Source: DAISJM01 sp036821485 (GTDB lineage: Bacteria > Verrucomicrobiota > Kiritimatiellia > CAIQIC01 > JAGNIJ01). From it: DNA of 64,000 nt. Positions 34,859 to 42,100 of the stretch are shown here, piece after piece (positions within the stretch are counted from its first letter, which is position 1; each line of letters begins with the position of its first letter). The notes below the pieces were generated by a model that had not been told where the DNA came from, ran no database searches, and worked only from the letters and a program-made list of their open reading frames with translations. The stretch is from NCBI GenBank assembly GCA_036821485.1, contig DAISJM010000006.1, forward strand, positions 1 through 64,000. Direction: 5' to 3'. The translations under genes and the position numbers were made by a program.

Positions 34859-35478
34859 ACTCTCTCCTCCTGCAATGCCATCAGTGACTCGAATCGTTTT
34901 GCGACCCCCGCTCGACGCCGGTCGGAGCGGATCTGCCGAATCATGTCCCGCGCCCTGCCCGTCTTGAAGGAAGTCGGAAGCTCCAACTCGGGAAGCGAAC
35001 GGAACAGCCCGGACCGCGCCGGGCCAAGATAAAGGAGATCAATCAGCGCTTTTTCCGGCGTGGCCATGGGAATCCGACTCTTGCCCATCGGGACAAATCC
35101 ACCGAAGAACCCCGGATCTACATGATGCACGGAAACCACGCCCAACGGGGTATTGAAGCGGCGAGTTCGCGCGAGGGACACGGCGTAGATCACAGCCGAC
35201 ATCTGGGAGATCATGCCGTGATAGTACAGGGCCGTCTGAAGCGAAACATAGCTGGGCAATGGAGCCGTGAGCAACGACGGCAGAGCCAGGGGGTCCACCT
35301 GACCGGACACGCCCCAGACAGAGCGTGCCAGATGTACCAGGTGCCCGGCCATGGCAAGCCGTTCAAGCAGCTTGCTGGCATGCGCGTTCTCAATCTTCAA
35401 ACACGCCGCCGCATCCGTCGTGCGGAAGACCGGAGTTCCCATCTGCAAGAGCCGGGCATGGACGTCAACGAGTCTCAT
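34855..35478 (-). CDS. abiEi: AbiEi-type antitoxin (type IV toxin-antitoxin)
   Basis: A 207-residue protein with an N-terminal winged helix (PVFRTTDAAACLKIENAHASKLLERLAMAGHLVHL) and the AbiEi C-terminal domain (YVSLQTALYYHGMI, RFNTPLGVVSVHHVDPGFFGG, MATPEKALIDLLY). AbiEi proteins repress their own promoter and neutralise AbiEii. The start at 35478 overlaps the toxin gene end by 14 bases. Here the antitoxin follows the toxin, the reverse of the usual order. Confidence 0.82.
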   Translation of the reverse strand: MRLVDVHARLLQMGTPVFRTTDAAACLKIENAHASKLLERLAMAGHLVHLARSVWGVSGQVDPLALPSLLTAPLPSYVSLQTALYYHGMISQMSAVIYAVSLARTRRFNTPLGVVSVHHVDPGFFGGFVPMGKSRIPMATPEKALIDLLYLGPARSGLFRSLPELELPTSFKTGRARDMIRQIRSDRRRAGVAKRFESLMALQEERV

Positions 35479-36235
35479 GACCACCCCCCAGCGCCTCGAC
35501 CACGCCCAACACGAGACCATCCCAAACCTCCGCCGACCCGTATTGCGCCTGCCACTCCGGGGCCAGGTAGGCCAACACCTGTCCCTTGAACTGATCGAAG
35601 GTTATCGACATCGCCTTCGCCTGCGCATCCTCGCGCATCACTGCTTCCATCTGATGCACCGCCGCCATGTCTGCCCCGGACGCCAATAGCAGGTGCAGAT
35701 CGAATACGTCGCGGGCCTGTGTCACACTCCGCGAAACCAGCGCCTCGATCTTCTGTCGACAGGCGGTTGTCGCGGGATAGTGATTCGTCATGAGCGGCGG
35801 CAGGGCATAGCGCTGAACCAGATCGCGATCCACGGATTCGAACAGCGCGGACTCATCGAATCCGCGACGCGAGAACTCAACCTTGGTGGGCAAGGGAAGC
35901 TCAATGCCAGGAACCAGCAACCCCAGTTTCCACCGTTGCGTGGTGTCCGTCTGTTTGGACTCTGTGAAGTGCTCAATCTCGATGCCCCTGGTTTGCAGAA
36001 TCTGCCGGAAGGGCGTGGACTTCAGAATACCACTCACCTTCTCCCTCAGCATGTCCACCGGTTCCATTCGCACATCCAAGTCCATATCCTCGGAGTATCG
36101 TGGACTTCGGAGGAAGAATCGCAGATTGCACCCACCCTTCAGCGCAAAGCGCTTCTTGTCCAGCTTCTGCCCGAGCTGGACAAGAAACAGGAGATGAAAG
36201 AGCTCCACATGCTGCCTGTCAGTCATCGCATTCAT
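35465..36235 (-). CDS. abiEii: AbiEii/AbiGii-type nucleotidyltransferase toxin
   Basis: A 256-residue nucleotidyltransferase-fold protein of the AbiEii family. The signature FALKGGCNLRFFLRSPRYSEDMDLDV (about 30-55) supplies the GG and the D-x-D metal ligands. Later motifs are LVQRYALPPLMTNHYP and a CRQKIEALVSRSVTQARDVFDLHLLL segment, matching the family's K/R...RDxxDL block. Known members act on tRNA or nucleotides to stop growth. The start is ATG 36235 or 36226; no good Shine-Dalgarno is present and the AT-rich control region lies within 15 bases, so the mRNA may be leaderless. Toxin activity is inferred from the intact active site and the adjacent antitoxin. Confidence 0.83.
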   Translation of the reverse strand: MNAMTDRQHVELFHLLFLVQLGQKLDKKRFALKGGCNLRFFLRSPRYSEDMDLDVRMEPVDMLREKVSGILKSTPFRQILQTRGIEIEHFTESKQTDTTQRWKLGLLVPGIELPLPTKVEFSRRGFDESALFESVDRDLVQRYALPPLMTNHYPATTACRQKIEALVSRSVTQARDVFDLHLLLASGADMAAVHQMEAVMREDAQAKAMSITFDQFKGQVLAYLAPEWQAQYGSAEVWDGLVLGVVEALGGGHETR

Positions 36236-36245
36236 AGCGAAACAT

Positions 36246-36291
36246 ATAATTACGCATAATCGACATATGTGTCAAGAATGCGTATTATTAT
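36246..36291. promoter_or_regulatory. AT-rich inverted repeat in the abiE/rlmD divergent promoter region
   Basis: Arms ATAATTACGCAT (36246-36257) and ATGCGTATTATTAT (36278-36291) form an interrupted inverted repeat around ATATG-rich DNA, in sharp contrast with the GC-rich surroundings. TATAAT-like hexamers occur on both strands. AbiEi antitoxins bind inverted repeats in their own promoters, so this is the likely operator, and it may also affect the divergent methyltransferase gene. Confidence 0.55.
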
Positions 36292-36361
36292 CTCCCGGGC
36301 GATGGTCTTTGCTTTCCCTCTCTTCTTCTGTTTTCCTTTCAGACCACGAGAGGGGTACAAG

Positions 36362-37684
36362 TTGCAGGAACTCGAACTTACCACGGAAAAAATGGCGGCC
36401 GAGGGCTGGGCGATCGCGCGGCACAACCGCTTCGTCATCTTTGTCGAAGGCGCGTTGCCCGGCGAAAAGGTCATCGCCACCATGACGCGCCGCAAACGCA
36501 AACACGCTTTCGCGCGCGTCACCCAAGTGGTCGAGCCCTCCCCCCACCGCATCACCCCGCCCTGCCCCATGTTCGGCGTGTGCGGTGGCTGCTCGTTCCA
36601 GCAGATGGATTACCCGGCACAGGTCGCGATGAAGCGCGATGTGCTTCTCGAGTCGCTGTACGGCGTTCCCGGTGCGGCAGAAAACCTGGCCGACATCATC
36701 GGCGCCGATTCACCCTTCTACTTCAGGAACAAGATGGGGTTCGCTTTCGGCATCCACGATGGGCTTCCCGTGCTCGGTCTGCATCGGCGCGGCGACTGGC
36801 GGTCCGTCGTCCCGGCCGAGGCCTGCCTGCTCCAATCCAAGACCTCCAACGAGATTGTTCAGCGCGCGCTCGACCTCGTCCGCCAGAACAACATCTCGAT
36901 CTACAACGACCGGGACCATACCGGCTGCGCCCGCCACGTCGTCGTGCGCGAGGGCAAGCAGACCGGCGAACGCATGGTGCATCTGCATGCCGGCGAACCA
37001 CACCCCGCGTTCGACGATCTTCCGCGGCTGCTCGACAATCTCGCCACCACCGTCCTCGTCAGCATTCACCACGGCGCCCCTGAAAACGCGCCGGCGGAAA
37101 GCACGCGGGTACTTTCCGGACCCGGCCTCATCCGCGAACAGCTCAACGGGTTCACCTTCGAGATCGGACCTGCAACATTTTTCCAGACCAACACGCTGCA
37201 GGCGGAAAGACTCTTTGCAAAGATCATGGAATGGGTTGGCGCGGCAAAGGTGAAGAACGCGGTCGATCTCTACGCCGGCACCGGCCCCATCGCCATTCAT
37301 CTCGGCGCTGTGGCCGCGAACGTGCTCGGTATCGAATCCAATGCCGATTCCGTCCGCATGGCGGAACGTAACATCAGCTTGAACAATCTCTCGAACGTGA
37401 AGATGGTCTGCACGGAAGTCGAAGCGGCCACGCTCGCCGCTTTTCCCGCCGGCACCGAACTCGTGGTCGTGGACCCGCCCCGCCCCGGCCTCCATGCGCG
37501 CGCGATCAACACGCTCCTGGCCGTCGCCGCGCCCACCCTGATCTACGTCTCCTGCAACCCGGCGACCCTCGCGCGCGACCTCAAACTGCTCATCCACGGT
37601 GGCTACCGCCTCGAAGCCGTGCAGCCGTTTGACCTCTTTCCCCACACCTTCCACATAGAAACCGTCGCCCTCCTCCGCCGCTAA
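36362..37684 (+). CDS. rlmD: 23S rRNA (uracil-5-)-methyltransferase, RlmD/RumA-like
   Basis: A SAM-dependent m5U methyltransferase. From the TTG at 36362 the protein has 440 residues: a TRAM domain (KLQELELTTEKMAAEGWAIA...), an iron-sulfur cysteine cluster CPMFGVCGGC (about 68-77) with a later Cys in AEACLL, SAM motif DLYAGTGPIAIHLG, VVDPPRPGLH and the catalytic Cys in YVSCNPATLARD. TTG 36362 is chosen because GAGAGGGG lies six bases upstream and the TRAM domain begins there. In-frame GTG 36269, ATG 36278 and ATG 36302 exist, but would add a hydrophobic, non-homologous leader overlapping the abiE control region. E. coli RlmD modifies U1939; the same target is likely but not proven. Confidence 0.85.
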   Translation: MQELELTTEKMAAEGWAIARHNRFVIFVEGALPGEKVIATMTRRKRKHAFARVTQVVEPSPHRITPPCPMFGVCGGCSFQQMDYPAQVAMKRDVLLESLYGVPGAAENLADIIGADSPFYFRNKMGFAFGIHDGLPVLGLHRRGDWRSVVPAEACLLQSKTSNEIVQRALDLVRQNNISIYNDRDHTGCARHVVVREGKQTGERMVHLHAGEPHPAFDDLPRLLDNLATTVLVSIHHGAPENAPAESTRVLSGPGLIREQLNGFTFEIGPATFFQTNTLQAERLFAKIMEWVGAAKVKNAVDLYAGTGPIAIHLGAVAANVLGIESNADSVRMAERNISLNNLSNVKMVCTEVEAATLAAFPAGTELVVVDPPRPGLHARAINTLLAVAAPTLIYVSCNPATLARDLKLLIHGGYRLEAVQPFDLFPHTFHIETVALLRR

Positions 37685-37827
37685 CTCTACGCCTTTGTCC
37701 CTGATCTCTGGCCTCCGACCTCTGGTCTCTTCCCCTCTGTGCTTTGCCCCTTTCTGACTTCCTTTTTCGTCCCGCTTGGCATCAAAAGTGCTTATAATCT
37801 GCCGGGGGATTTGCTGTCCCGAGAGCC
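37685..37827 (+). promoter_or_regulatory. Spacer with low-complexity repeat and candidate promoter
   Basis: Positions 37690-37765 are a pyrimidine-rich low-complexity stretch of CTCTGGCCTCCGACCTCTGG-like words. At 37776-37792, TTGGCA and GTGC are spaced so that the GG and GC pairs are ten bases apart, as in sigma-54 promoters. A perfect TATAAT at 37793-37798 overlaps it and could equally be a sigma-70 -10 box. The ATG of the giant secreted protein follows at 37828. Neither reading is proven. Confidence 0.4.
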
Positions 37828-40800
37828 ATGCGTTGGGGTGCTGTCATTCGAGTCTTCGCTGTTGTGGCGTCGCTTTACGCCATTTGCGTAATCCCTGTTT
37901 CTGCCGGTCCACGACCCTGGCCCGATTCGTCCGGCCGTATCCAAGTCTTCTCCGACCAGCTCCAGGAATCCATGTCCGAGGCCCAGCGCCAGTTCGCGGC
38001 CACAAATCTCGCCGGCACCCAGAAAATGCGCCGCTCGGAAATCCAGGCCATCCGCGCCTACAACACCAACTTCCTCTGTCTCCATTACCAGCTCGCGGTC
38101 GGTTGCGGCGCGCATCAGTTCATCGACGGCGATGCGTGGGTGTCCGACTGGGCCGTCGTCAACAGCCGCGAGAACTGGTTTCTCCACAACACCTCCGCCC
38201 AGCGCGTCCACCAGACCGCGTGGGATTGGGATGTCATGGATGTCACCTATTCCGGCAGCACGCCAAACAGCGGTTTCCCCGAGTACTGGATCACCACCTG
38301 TCTCGCGCGTGTCACCTCAGCCGAGGATGACGGTGTCTTCGCCGACAGCTTCACCATCGACGCCTACTTCGACCAGTGCAACCCGTCGATCCCGTGGTTC
38401 AACGATATCGCACAGTGCCAGGCGAACTGGATTCCCAGCCTCATGCAATTCGCCCGCGCCATCACCAACCGCTTCGCCGCCGATGGGCGCGGCTATGTCT
38501 TCCTCCCCAACCTCGGCGGCCTCGTCACCGGCTGGGACCCGACCGACTACGCCGTGGGCCACGGCGGCATGATCGAATGCTTCGCGCTCTGGGGCGGCGA
38601 CAACTATTTCGATGTCGCCGACTGGCAGCTCCAGATGGACCGCGCCCTCGCGCTCGTCCGCAGCAACAAGATCGTCCTCTGCCAGAGCTACACCGACACG
38701 TCGAACTACCGCGACCGCATGTTCGCCGCCGCCAGCCACCTGCTCATCAAGGGCTCGCGCACCTACTTCTGCCTCGTCACCGCCGGCGCCCTCGAGTACT
38801 ACCCCGAATACACGCTCCCGCTGGGCGCCGCGTCCAGCGGCCCCGCCGCCGACATCGACACACTCTGGGATGCGTCATGGGGCGTGTACCGGCGCAACTT
38901 TGCCAACGGACTTGTACTCGTTAATCCCGGCGACTCCGCCGTCAACATCGCCTCTCTCGGCGGCACCTTCTTTCTCGCCACGGCGACCGGCGGCGGCGAA
39001 GTGGACGACGCTGGAAACTACGGAGGCAGCTTGTCGTACACGCCTGTTTCCGCGCTCGCAATGCCCGCCCATACCGGCGCGGCGCTGCTCTATTCCACCA
39101 ACGCCGCACGCGAATGGATCGTCGCCCCGGCCGGCGGCGACTTCTCCTCCATCCAGTCCGCGCTCAACGCTGCGCGCGCAGGCGACACCGTCTCCGTCCG
39201 CGCCGGCACCTATAACGAAAAGCTCACCTTCCCGCGCGGCGGCAGCAACAATCTCTGGCTCACCCTCCGCGCATGGCCCGGCGAGCAACCGATCGTCTCC
39301 GGCCTCAACCGCAGCGGCCAAAACATGATCCTTCTTAATGAGAAGAACTGGATCCGCATCCAGGGCCTCGACCTCCGCAATAACACGAACGTGACCGACG
39401 GCTCCGGCATCCGCCTTCTCGGCGCATGCCGCAACATTGAGCTCATCGGCAACACGATCCACGCGATGCGCGGCCAGAACGCAATGGGCATCACCGTCTA
39501 CGGCACCAACAGCGCCCCCGCATCGAACATCGTCATCCGCGCCAACCACCTCTACGACTGCGACGCCGCGCCGAGCGAAGCGCTGACGCTGAACGGCAAC
39601 ATCACCGACTTCGAGCTCAGCTCCAACCTCGTCCACGACATCAACAACATCGGCATCGATTTCATCGGCGGCGAGACGGACATCAGCCCCTACGGCGTGG
39701 CGCGGCGCGGCGTGTGCCGCGACAATCACGTCTATCGCTGCCGGTCGAGCTACGGCGGCGGCTACGCCGCCGGCATCTACGTCGATGGCGGACGCGATAT
39801 CGTCATCGAGCGCAACACCGTCCACGATTGTGACCTCGGCATGGAAATCGGCGCGGAGAATGCCGGCTACGAAGCGTCGAACGTGGTCGTGCGCTCGAAT
39901 CTCATCTACAACAACGACAAGGCCGGCCTCGCCTTCGGCGGTTACGCCGCCGGCGTCGGCCGCACGCGCTACTGCCAGTTTTTCAACAACACATGCTTCC
40001 GCAACGACACGCTGCAGGACGGCAACGGCGAACTCTGGATCCAGTACGCTTCGAACAACGTCGTCGAAAACAACATCTTCTTCTGCGGGCCGCAGAACCT
40101 CCTGCTCGCCTCCGCAGGCACGGGCACCGCCTCCGGCAACACGATGAACTACAACCTGTGGTATGCCGACGCCGGTTCCAGCTCGGCCATCTTCCAGTGG
40201 CGCGGCACCGAGTACTCCGGCTTCGCCGCCTACCGCACCGGCTCCGGCCAGGATGCGCAGTCCGTCTTCGCCCACCCGGCCTTCCTCAGCGGCTCCGTCT
40301 CCAACCTCGACGCCCACCCCGCGCCCGGCTCGCCCGCGATCGACGCTGGCAACCCGGCCTATGCCCCGGCGGCCGACGTGCTCGATCTCGACCGCCGCGC
40401 GCGCGTGCTGAACGGCCGCGTGGACACCGGCGCGTACGAGTGGGACGGCTCCGTCATCTCGCGCCCCTTCGTGCAGATCTTCTCGCCCACCAATCGCAGC
40501 CGCTACGCGTCACCCGCCACGTTCCGCGTGGATATCTCCGCGGCCGATGCCGACGGCATCGCTTCCGTGCGGCTGTTCAATGACGCCACGCTGCTCGCCA
40601 CGCTCACCGCCGCGCCGTACGAGTTCACGTGGACCAATGTGCCGCGCGGACTCCACACACTCACCGCCCGCGCGATGGACAACGCGGGCACCGGCGCGAC
40701 CTCCTCCACGGTGTACGTACAAATCACCGCCACCAATCGCGTGGCCGCCGGCGACTACGATGGTGACGCGCGCGCCGACCTCGCCGTGTATTGGCCCAGC

Positions 40801-41610
40801 GCCGGCAACTGGTACATTTTTCAAAGCGGACTCCAGCAGATGCGCCAGCAGAACTGGGGCTGGGGCGACACGATTCCCGTGCCGGGCGATTACGACGGCG
40901 ACGGCAAAACCGACCTCGCAAGCTACTGGGCGGCCGGCGGCATGTGGTACATCCTCCAAAGCCGCAACGGCGCCACGCGCGCCATTCAATGGGGTTGGAA
41001 CGAGGCCGTGCCGGTCGTCGGCGACTACGATGGCGATGGAGTCGCCGACCTCGCCGTGCACCACCCCTCCACCGGCAACTGGTATGTCCGCACGCTGCTC
41101 GATCAGACGCTCGCCTTCGGCGCCAACTGGGGTTTTGCAGCAGGCGTTCCCGTGCCCGGCGATTATAACGCCGACGCCATCACAGACCTCGCCGTCTACG
41201 ACACCACGCGCGGGCTGTGGCACATCCGAACACTCACTGGTGGTATACTGGCCCTGGGTACGAACTGGGGTTTCCCTGGGGCGGCACCCGCTCCGGGCGA
41301 TTTCAACAGCGACGGGCTGACGGATCTTGGCGTGTACGATCCGCGCAGCGGCAACTGGTATCTCCGGACGCTCGCGGGCGCGCAACTCGCGTGGGCGACA
41401 AACTGGGGCTTTGCGGGGGCGGTACCGGTTGCGGGCGACTACGGCGGCGGCCCCGCGGCCGACTTGGCCGTGTTCAACCGCGCCGCAGGGCAGTGGTATG
41501 CCCGGACAGTCGGCGGAAGCATTCTGCTTTGGGCCACGCCCTGGGGCTGGAACGAAACACAACCCGTCGCACCGCAATACCAACTCAACCGCCGCTGGGG
41601 CTACCCGTAG
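37828..41610 (+). CDS. Giant secreted protein: GHL15-like domain, right-handed beta-helix, Ig-like and FG-GAP repeats
   Basis: A 1260-residue exported protein. After the signal peptide (cleavage near PVSAG) residues about 30-430 resemble the putative glycosidase family GHL15: NTNFLCLHYQLAVG, WAVVNSRENWF, VMDVTYSGS, DGVFADSFTIDAYF and LCQSYTD. Residues about 435-870 form a DUF1565/parallel beta-helix (DFSSIQSALNAARAGDTVSVRAGTYNE, then many NxIxxN-type coils). An Ig-like domain (RPFVQIFSPTNRSRYASP, about 880-970) and six FG-GAP/VCBS repeats complete it. A polysaccharide-degrading or binding role is likely; the catalytic residues are not certain. It is the first gene after a possible sigma-54 promoter and is followed by two strong hairpins. 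Confidence 0.8.
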   Translation: MRWGAVIRVFAVVASLYAICVIPVSAGPRPWPDSSGRIQVFSDQLQESMSEAQRQFAATNLAGTQKMRRSEIQAIRAYNTNFLCLHYQLAVGCGAHQFIDGDAWVSDWAVVNSRENWFLHNTSAQRVHQTAWDWDVMDVTYSGSTPNSGFPEYWITTCLARVTSAEDDGVFADSFTIDAYFDQCNPSIPWFNDIAQCQANWIPSLMQFARAITNRFAADGRGYVFLPNLGGLVTGWDPTDYAVGHGGMIECFALWGGDNYFDVADWQLQMDRALALVRSNKIVLCQSYTDTSNYRDRMFAAASHLLIKGSRTYFCLVTAGALEYYPEYTLPLGAASSGPAADIDTLWDASWGVYRRNFANGLVLVNPGDSAVNIASLGGTFFLATATGGGEVDDAGNYGGSLSYTPVSALAMPAHTGAALLYSTNAAREWIVAPAGGDFSSIQSALNAARAGDTVSVRAGTYNEKLTFPRGGSNNLWLTLRAWPGEQPIVSGLNRSGQNMILLNEKNWIRIQGLDLRNNTNVTDGSGIRLLGACRNIELIGNTIHAMRGQNAMGITVYGTNSAPASNIVIRANHLYDCDAAPSEALTLNGNITDFELSSNLVHDINNIGIDFIGGETDISPYGVARRGVCRDNHVYRCRSSYGGGYAAGIYVDGGRDIVIERNTVHDCDLGMEIGAENAGYEASNVVVRSNLIYNNDKAGLAFGGYAAGVGRTRYCQFFNNTCFRNDTLQDGNGELWIQYASNNVVENNIFFCGPQNLLLASAGTGTASGNTMNYNLWYADAGSSSAIFQWRGTEYSGFAAYRTGSGQDAQSVFAHPAFLSGSVSNLDAHPAPGSPAIDAGNPAYAPAADVLDLDRRARVLNGRVDTGAYEWDGSVISRPFVQIFSPTNRSRYASPATFRVDISAADADGIASVRLFNDATLLATLTAAPYEFTWTNVPRGLHTLTARAMDNAGTGATSSTVYVQITATNRVAAGDYDGDARADLAVYWPSAGNWYIFQSGLQQMRQQNWGWGDTIPVPGDYDGDGKTDLASYWAAGGMWYILQSRNGATRAIQWGWNEAVPVVGDYDGDGVADLAVHHPSTGNWYVRTLLDQTLAFGANWGFAAGVPVPGDYNADAITDLAVYDTTRGLWHIRTLTGGILALGTNWGFPGAAPAPGDFNSDGLTDLGVYDPRSGNWYLRTLAGAQLAWATNWGFAGAVPVAGDYGGGPAADLAVFNRAAGQWYARTVGGSILLWATPWGWNETQPVAPQYQLNRRWGYP
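40750..41578 (+). repeat. Six FG-GAP/VCBS-type repeats within the giant secreted protein
   Basis: Six consecutive units of 45-46 residues begin GDYDGD or a variant and contain DLAVY, a GNWY-type core and an NWGW/NWGF turn. The DxDxDG-like loops should bind calcium, and the array should fold as an integrin-alpha-like propeller. Units 3-6 share WYxRTL and differ from units 1-2, indicating two rounds of duplication. The last unit has lost its acidic loop (GDYGGGPAADLAVF). Confidence 0.85.
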
Positions 41611-41616
41611 GTTCTT

Positions 41617-41646
41617 GGCTCCCCGTGACCTCGTGTCACGGGAGCC
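41617..41646 (+). terminator. Strong hairpin downstream of the giant secreted protein gene
   Basis: GGCTCCCCGTGAC and GTGTCACGGGAGCC are complementary over about 13 bases around a short loop, seven bases past the stop codon. There is no clear T-run, so it is a stem-loop suited to termination or mRNA protection rather than a textbook intrinsic terminator. A second hairpin follows directly. Confidence 0.5.
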
Positions 41647-41653
41647 AGAATTC

Positions 41654-41685
41654 TGCCTCCTGCCGGACGAGCCGGCAGGGAGGCA
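41654..41685 (+). terminator. Second hairpin, GC-rich, upstream of the STAS gene
   Basis: TGCCTCCTGCCGG and CCGGCAGGGAGGCA pair over about 13 bases with a six-base loop. With the hairpin at 41617 it forms a double stem-loop between the giant secreted protein and the STAS gene. The wording looks like a mobile intergenic repeat, and copies elsewhere in the genome would be expected. Confidence 0.5.
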
Positions 41686-41743
41686 CGTCTAAACCTCCGG
41701 CCCTCCATCTGCGTATACTACCTCCGACAGGGAGGGTCGTACC

Positions 41744-42100
41744 ATGGCGCAGCAATTCGAGGTCGTTGAGGAGAAGGCCGGCGACGTCTTGATTTTCAAC
41801 ATCAAGGGCGCGGTGGACGGCAGCACCGTCGAGCAGTTCGACAAGACGCTCGGTCCCATCTTCCGCCAGCGGAAGGCCAGGGCCATCGTGGATTGCTCGG
41901 AGCTGACCTACATCAACAGCTATGGCCTCGGACTCTTCGTCGAGTACCACCGCCAGTCCTGCCTGGGTACCGGCCGCATGGTGGTGTGCAGCCCGAAACA
42001 GACCGTCACAAAATGGTTCGATCGTCTCGGCATCAGCAGCGTCGTCACCGTCGTCCCCTCACGCGATGATGCCCTCGCCGTACTGGCCGCACGCGCCTAG
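41744..42100 (+). CDS. STAS-domain anti-anti-sigma-factor-like protein
   Basis: A 118-residue stand-alone STAS domain: VLIFNIKGAVDGSTVEQF, ARAIVDCSELTYINSYGLGLFVEYHR, GRMVVCSPKQTVTKWFDRLGI. The Ser in INSYGLG corresponds to the phosphorylated Ser of SpoIIAA/RsbV-like proteins, so it could act in a partner-switching cascade, although no anti-sigma kinase is nearby. GGGAGG lies upstream of the ATG. Its TAG and the TAG of the convergent giant gene share the palindrome CTAG. Confidence 0.85.
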   Translation: MAQQFEVVEEKAGDVLIFNIKGAVDGSTVEQFDKTLGPIFRQRKARAIVDCSELTYINSYGLGLFVEYHRQSCLGTGRMVVCSPKQTVTKWFDRLGISSVVTVVPSRDDALAVLAARA

